Shown here: positions 24,137 through 32,831 of the stretch, one piece after another
Layout of the letters: every line of letters begins with the position of its first letter
Numbering within the stretch: the stretch's first letter is position 1
Origin: Nocardia nova SH22a
GTDB lineage: Bacteria; Actinomycetota; Actinomycetes; Mycobacteriales; Mycobacteriaceae
NCBI RefSeq assembly: GCF_000523235.1
Contig: NZ_CP006850.1
Location: forward strand, 4,216,001 to 4,280,000
DNA: 64,000 bases
Direction: 5' to 3'
Notes under the pieces: model-generated
What the model saw: only the letters and a program-made list of their open reading frames with translations
Database searches by the model: none
Told to the model about the DNA's origin: nothing
Program-made: the position numbers and the translations under genes

Positions 24137-25711
24137 ATGCACAACACCAGTTCCACTCCCGTGAACGACGCGCAGGGCCCGCTGCCGGTCGATCTGGTGC
24201 GCCGGCTCACCGGCACACTCGACGGCCACGGACCGCAGGTCACGACCATCGCGCCGTTCACCGGCGAACCACTCGCGACACTGCGCACCTCCACCGCCCC
24301 GGATGTCGCCGACGCCTATGCCCGAGCGCGCGACGCACAACGGCGCTGGGCCGCCACACCACCCCGCAAACGTGCCGAACCATTTGTGGGGCTGCATGAT
24401 TCGGTTCTGCACAACGACACGATGATGGATCTCGTCCAGGCCGAGACCGGCAAATCGAGAAACAACGCCTTCGAGGAGACCATCGACGTCGCCGGTCTCA
24501 CGCTCTACTACGGGCGCCGTGCCCCGGGATTCCTCGCGCCACGCGCCCGCAAGGGCGCCATCCCCCTGGCCACCCGGGCCCGGGAACTGCGCCGCCCCAA
24601 GGGGGTGGCCGCCATCATCTCGCCCTGGAACTACCCGCTCTCGCTCGGTGTCTGCGATGCGATTCCCGCACTGCTCGCCGGGAACGCGATCGTGCACAAG
24701 CCGGATACGCAGACCACCCTCACCGCGCTCTACGTCCGGGACCTGCTGATCCGGGCGGGGCTTCCGGCGGATCTGTGGCAGATCGTGGTGGGTGAGCCCG
24801 ATGTGCTGGGCGAGGCGCTGCTCGACGGCGCCGACCACGTCTGTTTCACCGGATCCACCGCCGCGGGCCGCCGCATCGCCGAGGGGGCCGGGCGCCGGCT
24901 CATCGGCTGCACCTTGGAACTGGGCGGTAAGAATCCGATGCTGGTGCTCGCCGACGCCGACATCGACAAGGCCGCCCGGGGTGCGGTGCGGGCGTGTTTC
25001 TCCACCACGGGCCAGCTGTGCCTGTCGATGGAGCGGATGTACATCGCGGAATCGGTGTACGACCGGTTCGCCGCGGAGCTGGTGGACAAGACCGAGCGGA
25101 TCACCCTGGGCGCCGGTTACGACTTCGGCTACGACGTCGGTTCCCTGACCTCGCGACGCCAGCTCGATGTGGTCACCCGGCACGTACAGGACGCCGTCGC
25201 CAAGGGCGCGACCATCCTGACCGGCGGTAGGGCCCGACCGGATCTGGGACCGTACTTCTACGAGCCCACGGTCCTCGAAGGTGTCACGCCCGAGATGGAG
25301 GTGTACGCGCACGAGACCTTCGGGCCGGTGGTGTCGCTGTACCGGTTCCGCGACGAGGCCGACGCGGTGCGACTGGCCAACGACAGCGAATACGGTCTCA
25401 ACGCCAGCGTCTGGACCCGTGACAGTGCGCGCGGGCGCCGGATCGGTGAACAGATCCATTGCGGCACAGTCAATATCAACGAGGGCACCGGGTCGGCCTA
25501 CGCCTCCAACGACGCGCCGATGGGCGGTATGAAGGCGTCCGGTCAGGGCCGCCGCCACGGCGAGCACGGACTGCTCGAATACACCGAACTGCAGACCGTG
25601 GCCAGCCAGCACGTGATCGGATTCGACCCGCCCGCAGGCGTTTCCGTCGAGAAGAACGCCGATCTGCTCACCCGCACCTACAAGCTGATGAAGTTGCTGA
25701 GAATCAAATGA
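24137..25711 (+). CDS. gabD2: Aldehyde dehydrogenase, GabD2-like
   Basis: 524 residues, the length of the mycobacterial GabD2 branch annotated as succinate-semialdehyde dehydrogenase (NADP). AAIISPWNYPLSLGV, FTGSTAAGRRIAEGAGRRLI, LELGGKNPMLVLADADIDKA and the catalytic Cys in TTGQLCLSMERMY match this branch, as does the ending PMGGMKASGQGRRHGEHGLL. The ATG at 24137 follows AAGGATT; the frame opens at 24008 but without family similarity. It is coupled by ATGA to the GMC oxidoreductase gene, which could supply its aldehyde. In this setting the substrate may be a lipid-derived aldehyde, not succinate semialdehyde, so the symbol marks the sequence branch only. Confidence 0.8.
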   Translation: MHNTSSTPVNDAQGPLPVDLVRRLTGTLDGHGPQVTTIAPFTGEPLATLRTSTAPDVADAYARARDAQRRWAATPPRKRAEPFVGLHDSVLHNDTMMDLVQAETGKSRNNAFEETIDVAGLTLYYGRRAPGFLAPRARKGAIPLATRARELRRPKGVAAIISPWNYPLSLGVCDAIPALLAGNAIVHKPDTQTTLTALYVRDLLIRAGLPADLWQIVVGEPDVLGEALLDGADHVCFTGSTAAGRRIAEGAGRRLIGCTLELGGKNPMLVLADADIDKAARGAVRACFSTTGQLCLSMERMYIAESVYDRFAAELVDKTERITLGAGYDFGYDVGSLTSRRQLDVVTRHVQDAVAKGATILTGGRARPDLGPYFYEPTVLEGVTPEMEVYAHETFGPVVSLYRFRDEADAVRLANDSEYGLNASVWTRDSARGRRIGEQIHCGTVNINEGTGSAYASNDAPMGGMKASGQGRRHGEHGLLEYTELQTVASQHVIGFDPPAGVSVEKNADLLTRTYKLMKLLRIK

Positions 25712-27390
25712 ACCACTATGACGTATTGATCATCGGATCGGGCTTCGGCGGCAGCGTCAGCGCGCTGCGGCTGTCGGAGAAGGGATACCGGGTCGGCGTC
25801 CTCGAACAGGGCCGCAGGTGGAAGCCGGAGGACTTCCCGGACACCGACTGGGATGTGCGCAATACGAACTGGGCTCCCAAGCTGGGATGCACCGGGCCAC
25901 AACAGATCACCGCGCTCAACGACACCGTCGTCCTGTCGGCGGTCGGTGTCGGCGGCGGATCGCTGATCTACGGCAACACCCTCTACGAGCCGCTCGATCA
26001 GTTCTTCACCGATCCCCAGTGGGCGCACATCACCGACTGGCGATCGGAGCTGGCCCCGTACTACGACCAGGCCAAACGCATGCTGGGGGTGGCGCCCAAT
26101 CCACGGGTGACCGCGGCCGACGAGGCTTTTCGTGAGGTGGCCGAGGAACTCGGGGTCGCCGATACCTTCCACCTCACCAATGTCGGCGTGTTCTTCGGCG
26201 AGCCGGGTGTCACCGTCGACGATCCGTTCTTCGGCGGCGTCGGCCCGCGGCGTGCGGGCTGTATCGAATGCGCCCGGTGTTTCCTCGGCTGCCCGCACAA
26301 TTCGAAGAACACCCTGGAAACCAACTACCTGTACCTCGCGGAGCAGGCGGGTGCGACGATCCATCCGTTGACCACGGTGACTCAGGTGTCGCCGCGATCC
26401 GGTGGCGGATATGCCGTCGAGACGACGGATACGGTCCGGGCCCGGAGGCGAATCCGAAAGGCTCGCACGACATTCACCGCCGATCAGGTGATCTTCTCCG
26501 CCGCCGCCCTCGGCACTCAGCGTCTCCTGCACAAGTTCCGCGACAACGGCTCACTGCCGGACATCTCTCCCCGGCTGGGCGAGCTGACCAGGACGAATTC
26601 CGAGTCGATTCTCGTCGCCACCGCGCGCGACCGCGACGACTTCGCCAATGGCGTCGTCATCACTTCGTCGATCCATCCGGAACCGGACACCCACATCGAG
26701 GCGTTCCGTCGCAGCACCGGCTCGGGTGCGATGTTCGGCATGGCGACGCCCCTGGTCGACGGCGGTGCGCATCGGTTGCGGCGCTGGCTGGTCATGAACC
26801 TGCGTCACCCGATGGTGTTCGCGCGATCGTCGAGTATGCGCAAGAAGGCGGATCGTTCGATCCTGCTGCTGGTCATGCAGGCCACCGACAACTCGCTCAC
26901 GACGTATCTGAAGCGTGGCCCGTTCGGCAAGACGATGACGTCGAGACAGGGCCGGGGCGAACCCAATCCGACCTGGATACCGATCGGCAACAAGGTGGCC
27001 CGGCTGCTCGCGAAGCGGATCGGGGGCTATCCGCAGGGCACCATCGGCGACGTGGTCAATCGACCGATGACGGGGCACTTCATCGGTGGCTGCGTGATCG
27101 GCGATTCGCCCGATGCCGGGGTGGTCGATCCGTATCAGCGTCTGTTCGGACACCCCGGGCTGCACGTCGTCGACGGGTCGACGATTTCGGCGAATCTCGG
27201 CGTGAACCCGTCACTCACCATCACCGCCCAGGCCGAGCGCGCGATGGCGTTCTGGCCCAACAAGGGCGAGCAGGATGCGCGGCCCCCGCTCGGCGCGCCC
27301 TATCGGCGCATCGACGCGATCCGGCCCGGGAACCCGATCGTTCCGGCGTCGGCACCGGGCGCCCTGCACCTTCCGATCGTCGAGGTCTGA
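25708..27390 (+). CDS. GMC-type oxidoreductase (cholesterol-oxidase-like)
   Basis: 560 residues. The FAD-binding IIGSGFGGSVSALRL is at the N-terminus, GVGGGSLIYGNT near 84-95, and a Cys-rich segment CIECARCFLGCPHNSKNT near 189-206 is characteristic of the actinobacterial ChoD-like branch and could hold an Fe-S cluster or disulfides. The C-terminal HFIGGCVIGDSPDAGVVDPY and GVNPSLTITAQAERA carry the His and Asn of the GMC active site. No signal peptide is seen. It should oxidise an alcohol, sterol or hydroxy-lipid to a carbonyl. It overlaps the preceding aldehyde dehydrogenase gene (ATGA), suggesting sequential alcohol-aldehyde-acid oxidation. Confidence 0.86.
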   Translation: MNHYDVLIIGSGFGGSVSALRLSEKGYRVGVLEQGRRWKPEDFPDTDWDVRNTNWAPKLGCTGPQQITALNDTVVLSAVGVGGGSLIYGNTLYEPLDQFFTDPQWAHITDWRSELAPYYDQAKRMLGVAPNPRVTAADEAFREVAEELGVADTFHLTNVGVFFGEPGVTVDDPFFGGVGPRRAGCIECARCFLGCPHNSKNTLETNYLYLAEQAGATIHPLTTVTQVSPRSGGGYAVETTDTVRARRRIRKARTTFTADQVIFSAAALGTQRLLHKFRDNGSLPDISPRLGELTRTNSESILVATARDRDDFANGVVITSSIHPEPDTHIEAFRRSTGSGAMFGMATPLVDGGAHRLRRWLVMNLRHPMVFARSSSMRKKADRSILLLVMQATDNSLTTYLKRGPFGKTMTSRQGRGEPNPTWIPIGNKVARLLAKRIGGYPQGTIGDVVNRPMTGHFIGGCVIGDSPDAGVVDPYQRLFGHPGLHVVDGSTISANLGVNPSLTITAQAERAMAFWPNKGEQDARPPLGAPYRRIDAIRPGNPIVPASAPGALHLPIVEV

Positions 27391-27428
27391 CCGAAATCCC
27401 CTGCGGGATACCGCCGTTCAGTACATGT

Positions 27429-27468
27429 CACCGCTCCGGCCCCGATCTGCATCGGGGCCGGAGCGGTG
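27429..27468. terminator. Bidirectional intrinsic terminator-type hairpin
   Basis: A perfect 18-bp inverted repeat (arm CACCGCTCCGGCCCCGAT) with a 4-base loop CTGC lies between the convergent GMC oxidoreductase and fadD genes. There is no long T run, which is common for actinobacterial terminators. It can serve both directions. Confidence 0.85.
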
Positions 27469-27472
27469 GCCG

Positions 27473-29005
27473 TCATACGGAAGCGTCGTTCAGCGACTCG
27501 CGCAGATCGCGCTTGAGAATCTTCCCCGACGGATTGCGCGGGATCTGCTCGATGACGACGAGTTCGTGCGGAACCTTGTATCGGGCGATGAGTGCGGTGG
27601 TGAATTCACGCAGCGCTTCGAGTGTCAGCGTCGCCCCGGGAGCGAGCGCGACGAAGGCGACGATGCTCTCGCCGTATTCCTCGTGCGGCCGGCCGACGAC
27701 GGCGACGTCGAGCACATCCGGATGCGCGGCGATCGCGGCCTCGACCTCCACCGAGTACACGTTCCGGCCGCCCGTGATGATCAGGTCCTTGAGGCGATCG
27801 ACGACCGTCATATATCCGTCGGCATCCAGACGGCAGATGTCCCCGGTGTGCAACCACCCGTCGACGATGGTTTCCGCCGTCGCCTCGGGATTGTTCCAGT
27901 ACCCCTTCATGACGGTCTCGCCACGCAGGAGCAGTTCACCCGTATCGCCGGGCTCCACGTCGTTGCCGTCGGTGTCGACGACACGGCATTCCATGGTGAG
28001 CAGCGGCTGGCGGCCGCTCGCATCGGGCCGGGCGCGCACCTGGTCACGATCGCAGAAGATGCCGTTGGGTCCCGCTTCGGTCTGTCCGCAGAGCTGCATG
28101 ATGTTGACCTCCGGCAAGGCGGTGACCAGCTGTTCGACCGCGCTCGGCGGCATGGGCGCCGCACCGAACATGCCGGTGCGCCAGGCGGACAGGTCGCGTT
28201 GTGCGAGATCGGGCAGGCGCAGCAGGAATTGGTACATGGTGGGCACGCCGAAGAACATCGTGATCCGGTGCCGTTCGAGGTCGTCGAGCGCCTTGGCCGC
28301 ATCGAACTTCGCGTGCACGACGTGGGTGGCGCCGACCAGCGTGCCCGGAATCAGCATGATGCACAGCTCGGCGGCGTGGTACAGCGGCGCGACGTGCAGC
28401 ATCCGGTCGCCGTCGCGGATACCGCAGGTGCCGATCATCGAGACCGCGGTCCACAGCACGCGATGGTGGTCGAACAGGGCGCCCTTGGGTTTACCGGTGG
28501 TGCCCGAGGTGTAGAGGATCTGGGCGTCGTCGGATTCGGTGACCGTGTCTTCCACCGGCGTATGCGGCCGGGACATCGCCATGGCGATCAGGTCGTCGTA
28601 GCCGTCGGCCGCACCTGTCGCGAGGATCCGGAGATCGTCCGGCAGGCCACCGGCCCGCGCACCGGCCACGGCCTGCCCGAGTTCCGGGTCGAAGACCAGG
28701 AACGTGGCGCCCGAATCGCGCACGAGATATTCCAGTTCGAGCGCCGACGACGCCGGGTTGACCGGAACGAAGATCGCGCCCAGCCGGTGGGCGGCGTAGA
28801 AGACCACCACGAACCGGTCGGAGCTGGATGCCAGCAGTGCGAGGCGGTCGCCTTTGCGCAACCCCCGCTCCGCGAGCAGCCCCGCCACGCGATCGACGCG
28901 GCTGTCGAGTTCGGCGTAGCTGTATCGCGTGTCACCGAAGACCAGCGCGGTGCGGTCGGGCACTCGCGCGGCGGTCGATCGCAGGGTCGATCCGATGGTG
29001 GGCAT
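27473..29005 (-). CDS. Acyl-CoA ligase (AMP-dependent synthetase)
   Basis: 510 residues. ILYTSGTTGKPKGALFDHHR is the P-loop region, MQLCGQTEAGPNG the ATP-binding stretch, WLHTGDICRLDADGYMTVVD and RLKDLIITGGRNVYSVEVEA the hinge, and NPSGKILKRDL the catalytic lysine near the C-terminus. It should activate a free acid as its CoA thioester. The ATG at 29005 follows CGGAGGAA; the frame upstream to 29086 is not family-like. It is divergent from the SCP-x thiolase operon at 29154 and shares its control region, so it probably supplies substrate to that beta-oxidation module together with the ligase at 32832. Confidence 0.9.
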   Translation of the reverse strand: MPTIGSTLRSTAARVPDRTALVFGDTRYSYAELDSRVDRVAGLLAERGLRKGDRLALLASSSDRFVVVFYAAHRLGAIFVPVNPASSALELEYLVRDSGATFLVFDPELGQAVAGARAGGLPDDLRILATGAADGYDDLIAMAMSRPHTPVEDTVTESDDAQILYTSGTTGKPKGALFDHHRVLWTAVSMIGTCGIRDGDRMLHVAPLYHAAELCIMLIPGTLVGATHVVHAKFDAAKALDDLERHRITMFFGVPTMYQFLLRLPDLAQRDLSAWRTGMFGAAPMPPSAVEQLVTALPEVNIMQLCGQTEAGPNGIFCDRDQVRARPDASGRQPLLTMECRVVDTDGNDVEPGDTGELLLRGETVMKGYWNNPEATAETIVDGWLHTGDICRLDADGYMTVVDRLKDLIITGGRNVYSVEVEAAIAAHPDVLDVAVVGRPHEEYGESIVAFVALAPGATLTLEALREFTTALIARYKVPHELVVIEQIPRNPSGKILKRDLRESLNDASV

Positions 29006-29153
29006 GCAGTTCCTCCGAGGATGTGACGTGACTCTCTCACACCCACAATAAGTGAATACACATAAGTTGCAAAGACCTCTCAGCATTCAGTACTGGCACA
29101 TATAAAGCCACTTGTGCTCTACTAAGTGAAGACCAAGTAGCTAGGAGCTGTGT
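29006..29153. promoter_or_regulatory. Divergent control region with repeated TTCACTTA motif
   Basis: This 148-bp stretch is richer in A+T than its surroundings. On the minus strand TTCACTTA occurs twice, at about 29049-29056 and 29123-29130. CACTT (29109-29113) and AAGTG (29124-29128) form an inverted repeat, and CTACT (29119-29123) and AGTAG (29136-29140) another. It must contain promoters for the fadD at 27473 and the thiolase operon. The double TetR protein encoded at 34541 is the best local candidate to bind here. Confidence 0.5.
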
Positions 29154-30338
29154 ATGAGTCAGCGCGTAACGGTCGCCGGGGTCGGGATGATCCCGTTCAC
29201 CACGCCACGCAATACCGAGACCTACGACGTGATGGGTGAGAAGGCGGTCAAGGCCGCGCTCGCCGACGCCGGAATCGAGTACGGAGCCGTTCAGCAGGCG
29301 TACGCCGGATACGTCTACGGCGATTCCACGGCCGGACAGGCCGCGCTCTACCGGGTCGGGACCAGCGGGATTCCGGTCGTCAACGTGAACAACAACTGCT
29401 CGACCGGGTCGTCGGCGCTGTTTCTGGCGCGCCAGGCGATCGAGCACGGTGTCGCCGATGTCGTGCTCGCGCTCGGATTCGAGCAGATGCAGCGCGGGGC
29501 GCTGGCCATGGCCTACACCGATCGGCCCTCCCCGTTCGACAGCTTCGACACCGTGGTCCACGGGTTGCAGGGCAAGAGTGACGCCCCGTTCGCCGCGCAG
29601 TTCTTCGGCGGCGCGGGCCGCGAGTACGCCGAGCGCTACGGTGTCGACCCGGCGCTGTTCGCGCGGGTCGCGGTGAAGGCACGCAAGCACGCGGCCAACA
29701 ATCCGTATTCGGTGTTCCGCGATCCCATCACGGTCGAGGAGGTGCTGGCCTCGCCGCAGATCTACGGCCCGCTGACCCGGCTGCAGTGTTGCCCGCCGAC
29801 CTGCGGCGCCGCCGCCGCGGTGCTGGTGAGCGAGGAATACGCCCGCAAGCACTCGCTGAAGTCGGACGTCGTGATCGCGGCGCAGGCCATGACCACGGAC
29901 TTCACCTCGACCTTCGCCGACAACTCGATGATGAAGATCGTCGGCTACGACATGGCGAAGGCCGCCGCCCAGCAGGTCTACGAGGCCGCGGGCGTGAATC
30001 CCGCCGATATCAAGGTGGTCGAGCTGCACGACTGCTTCACGACCAACGAGGTCCTCAGCTACGAGGCGCTCGGCCTCACCCCCGAGGGCACGGCGGAGAA
30101 GTTCGTGGCGGACGGCGACAACACCTACGGCGGGCGGGTGGTCACCAACCCGTCCGGCGGGCTGCTGTCGAAGGGACATCCGCTCGGTGCGACCGGACTC
30201 GCGCAGTGCACCGAATTGGTGTGGCAGTTGCGCGGCGCGGCCGGGCTGCGCCAGGTCGAGGGAGCGTCGCTGGCACTGCAGCACAACATCGGCCTCGGCG
30301 GCGCCGCCGTCGTGACCCTGTACGAGAAGGTGGGCTGA
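29154..30338 (+). CDS. SCP-x type thiolase
   Basis: 394 residues with all three canonical active-site elements: NNNCSTGSSAL (nucleophilic Cys93), ELHDCFTTNE and GGLLSKGHPLGATG. It should split 3-ketoacyl-CoAs; members of this branch handle 2-methyl-branched chains and sterol side chains as well as straight chains. The ATG follows TAGGAG. It leads a six-gene plus-strand operon (thiolase, two MaoC subunits, SDR, crotonase, ligase) containing all steps of a beta-oxidation cycle except the acyl-CoA dehydrogenase, of which only a broken fragment remains at 34390. Confidence 0.92.
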   Translation: MSQRVTVAGVGMIPFTTPRNTETYDVMGEKAVKAALADAGIEYGAVQQAYAGYVYGDSTAGQAALYRVGTSGIPVVNVNNNCSTGSSALFLARQAIEHGVADVVLALGFEQMQRGALAMAYTDRPSPFDSFDTVVHGLQGKSDAPFAAQFFGGAGREYAERYGVDPALFARVAVKARKHAANNPYSVFRDPITVEEVLASPQIYGPLTRLQCCPPTCGAAAAVLVSEEYARKHSLKSDVVIAAQAMTTDFTSTFADNSMMKIVGYDMAKAAAQQVYEAAGVNPADIKVVELHDCFTTNEVLSYEALGLTPEGTAEKFVADGDNTYGGRVVTNPSGGLLSKGHPLGATGLAQCTELVWQLRGAAGLRQVEGASLALQHNIGLGGAAVVTLYEKVG

Positions 30339-30341
30339 ACC

Positions 30342-30800
30342 ATGGCCATCGATCCCGCCGTCATCGGCACCGAGCTGCCACCGACCGAACTCGCCCTCGA
30401 CGCCGGGCGACTGCGGTTCTTCGCCAAGGCCATCGGCGAGACGAATCCGGTCTTCACCGATCTCGAGGCGGCGAAAACCGCAGGGCACGAGTCACTTCCG
30501 GTGCCACCGACCTTCCTGTTCGCGATCGAACTGGAACAACCCGAACCGTTCGGATGGCTCGCCGACATCGGCGTCGATCTGCGCCACGTGCTGCACGGCG
30601 AGCAGCAGTTCACTTATCACTCGGTCGCACACGCCGGTGATGTCGTCACCGCGCGGTCGACGATCACCGACGTCTACGCGAAGAAGGGGGGTGCGCTCGA
30701 GTTCGTGGTCAAGCAGACCGCCGTGACCCGTGCCGATGCAACCCCGGTCGCCGATCTGACCTCGGTGATCGTCGTACGGAACCCGGAGGCGAACCGATGA
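30342..30800 (+). CDS. MaoC-like N-terminal (non-catalytic) hydratase subunit
   Basis: 152-residue hot-dog-fold protein. The first part (ELALDAGRLRFFAKAIGETN, then PVFTDLEAAKTAG) matches the N-terminal MaoC domain; the hydratase Asp-His pair is absent, as ETNPVFTD stands where the catalytic half has GDHNPMHVD. The segment SLPVPPTFLFAIE is typical of the FAS1-like dehydratase N-terminal half. It should form a heterodimer with the protein encoded next, as HadA-HadB or sterol-type MaoC pairs do, and help bind the long acyl chain. The next gene starts within its stop codon (ATGA). Confidence 0.86.
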   Translation: MAIDPAVIGTELPPTELALDAGRLRFFAKAIGETNPVFTDLEAAKTAGHESLPVPPTFLFAIELEQPEPFGWLADIGVDLRHVLHGEQQFTYHSVAHAGDVVTARSTITDVYAKKGGALEFVVKQTAVTRADATPVADLTSVIVVRNPEANR

Positions 30801-31207
30801 CCTCGACCGACCGGATCAGCGTCGGCACCGAACTGCCACCGCTCGAGATCGCGCCGATCTCACGCACCACCCTCGCCCTGTTCGCGGGTGCGTCCGGCGA
30901 CCACAACCCGATGCACGTCGATCTCGACGTCGCGAAGTCCGCGGGCCTCGACGACGTCTTCGCCCACGGCATGCTCTCGATGGCCTACCTCGGCCGTCTG
31001 CTCACCGATTGGTTTGCGCCCGAACAGATCCGCGCGTACTCGGTGCGGTTCGGCGCGATCACGCCGGTGCACGGACAGCCCGTCGCCACCGGGACGGTCA
31101 CCGCGATAGACGAGGTCGACGGTGAACGCCGCGCCACCCTCGAACTCGCCGTCACCCTCACCGACGGCACCGTCACCCTCACCGGCCAGGCCGTCGTCGC
31201 CCTCTGA
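30797..31207 (+). CDS. MaoC-like enoyl-CoA hydratase, catalytic subunit
   Basis: 136-residue hot-dog-fold protein with the hydratase-2 motif FAGASGDHNPMHVD near 29-42; the Asp and His are the expected catalytic pair. FAHGMLSMAYLGRLL follows, as in the family. It should hydrate trans-2-enoyl-CoAs to (R)-3-hydroxyacyl-CoAs together with the non-catalytic subunit encoded immediately upstream, with which it is translationally coupled. The stereochemistry fits the SDR encoded next, which resembles the dehydrogenase part of peroxisomal-type multifunctional enzymes. Confidence 0.88.
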   Translation: MTSTDRISVGTELPPLEIAPISRTTLALFAGASGDHNPMHVDLDVAKSAGLDDVFAHGMLSMAYLGRLLTDWFAPEQIRAYSVRFGAITPVHGQPVATGTVTAIDEVDGERRATLELAVTLTDGTVTLTGQAVVAL

Positions 31208-31236
31208 CGGCCGCCACCGAACGAAAGGAATCGATC

Positions 31237-32067
31237 ATGGGAAAGCTCGACGGCAAGGTCGCCCTCGTCACCGGGTCCGGCCGCGGCATCGGTCGTGAGA
31301 TCGCGCTCAAACTCGCCTCCGACGGCGCCTCCGTCGTGGTCAACGACCTCGACCCGGAACCCGCCAAGGAGACCGTCGCCGCCATCGAGGCGCTGGGCGC
31401 CAAGGCCGTGGCCGTCGCGGGCAGCGTCACCGCCGACGGATTCGCCGAGGAGTTCGTGCAGGCCGCGGTGGACAATTTCGGCGGGCTCGACATCATCGTC
31501 AACAACGCCGGTTACACCTGGGACTCGGTCGTTCAGAAGATGACCGACGAGCAGTGGGACGCCATCCTGGACGTCCATCTCAAGGCGCCGTTCAAGATTC
31601 TGCGCGCCGCGCAGCCGGTGATCGCGGGCCTGGTCAAGAAGGCGAAGGAAGCGGGCGAGGTGGTGCCCTGCCGCAAGGTGGTCAACATCTCCTCGATCGC
31701 CGGTCTGGGCGGCAATGCCGGTCAGATCAACTATTCGGCCGCCAAGGCCGGGGTCACCGGACTCACCAAGACCCTCGCCAAGGAGTGGGGACGCTACAAC
31801 GTCACCGTCAATACCGTCGCATTCGGCCTGATCAAGACCCGGCTCACCGAGGCCCCGGCCGACAGCGGCGGCACCATCGACGTCGCGGGCAACCAGATCA
31901 AGGTCGGCGTCAACCCGAATCTGCTCGCCACCATGGAGCAGATGATTCCGCTCGGCCGCGGCGGCACCCCGGCCGAGGCGGCAGGATCGGTATATCTGCT
32001 CTGCATCCCCGAGTCCGACTACGTCAGCGCGCAGACCCTGGTCTGCGGAGGAGGATTCAACCTCTGA
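31237..32067 (+). CDS. Short-chain dehydrogenase (3-hydroxyacyl-CoA type)
   Basis: 276-residue SDR. TGSGRGIG is at about 13-20, VVNDLDPE suggests NAD preference, NNAGY is at 90-94, SSIAG and YSAAK form the catalytic set. An insertion near 130-145 (KKAKEAGEVVPCRKVVNI) is typical of the actinobacterial branch related to the dehydrogenase domain of multifunctional enzyme type 2. It probably oxidises the (R)-3-hydroxyacyl-CoA produced by the MaoC pair to the 3-keto substrate of the thiolase encoded first. AAGGAA precedes the ATG; the next gene overlaps its stop (TGATG). Confidence 0.88.
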   Translation: MGKLDGKVALVTGSGRGIGREIALKLASDGASVVVNDLDPEPAKETVAAIEALGAKAVAVAGSVTADGFAEEFVQAAVDNFGGLDIIVNNAGYTWDSVVQKMTDEQWDAILDVHLKAPFKILRAAQPVIAGLVKKAKEAGEVVPCRKVVNISSIAGLGGNAGQINYSAAKAGVTGLTKTLAKEWGRYNVTVNTVAFGLIKTRLTEAPADSGGTIDVAGNQIKVGVNPNLLATMEQMIPLGRGGTPAEAAGSVYLLCIPESDYVSAQTLVCGGGFNL

Positions 32068-32822
32068 TGATCGCCACCGAGATCGTCGACGGCATCGCCA
32101 CGATCACCATCGATCGCCCGGATCGGCTCAACGCACTGACGTGGGAGACGATGGATCGCCTGCACGAGGCCGTCGTGCGCGCCGCGGATGCCGACGATGT
32201 CACAGCGCTCGTGCTGACCGGCGCCGGTCGCGCATTCTCCAGCGGGTTCGACCTGATCGCGGTGGACACCACCGTCGACGATCTCGGCGCGACGATCGAA
32301 CACCAGATGCGGGCGAACCTCAATCCGCTGTGCCAGGCGATCCTGAACGCACCGGTGCCGATCGTCGCGGCGGTCAACGGCCCCTGTGCGGGCGGCGGCC
32401 TGGGGATCGCGCTGCTGGCCGATGTCACGATCGCCGCGAAATCGGCGTATTTCCTGGTCCCCCAGGTGGAATCGCTCGCCATCGCACCCGATGCGGGCGC
32501 CACCTGGGTCCTCGCCCGCCACGTCGGCCGTGCTCGCGCGCTCGGTATGAGCCTGACGGGCGCCCGCATCAGCGCCGAGCGCGCCGAGCGCTGGGGCCTG
32601 ATCTGGGAGTGCGTCGAGGACGCCGAATTGGCCTCCGTCGCGCGCGAACTCGCCGCGAATATCTCCTCCACACCGGCGGCCTCGGTGGCGACGCGAGCGC
32701 TGATCGATGCGGCGTTCTCGGAAACACCGGCGTCGATCCTCGATGGCGAAGCGCGGGCGCAGCGGGCCTTGTTCCGGAATCCGGCTGTCGCCGAACGCAT
32801 CAGGCAATTCGCACAGAAGTAG
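32067..32822 (+). CDS. Crotonase-family protein, PaaG-like, without hydratase glutamates
   Basis: 251 residues. The crotonase fold is clear (GAGRAFSSGFDLIAV, then VNGPCAGGGLGIALLADVTI). The two hydratase glutamates are not at their normal places: GGGLGI has Gly where hydratases have Glu, and VPQVESLAIAPDAG aligns Gln with the second Glu. PDAGATWVLARHVG resembles PaaG-type isomerases. It is therefore more likely an enoyl-CoA isomerase or other crotonase than a hydratase, which is consistent with hydration being done by the MaoC pair in the same operon. The start overlaps the SDR stop. It could move a double bond into the 2-position in unsaturated substrates. Confidence 0.82.
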   Translation: MIATEIVDGIATITIDRPDRLNALTWETMDRLHEAVVRAADADDVTALVLTGAGRAFSSGFDLIAVDTTVDDLGATIEHQMRANLNPLCQAILNAPVPIVAAVNGPCAGGGLGIALLADVTIAAKSAYFLVPQVESLAIAPDAGATWVLARHVGRARALGMSLTGARISAERAERWGLIWECVEDAELASVARELAANISSTPAASVATRALIDAAFSETPASILDGEARAQRALFRNPAVAERIRQFAQK

Positions 32823-32831
32823 GGGCCAAGG

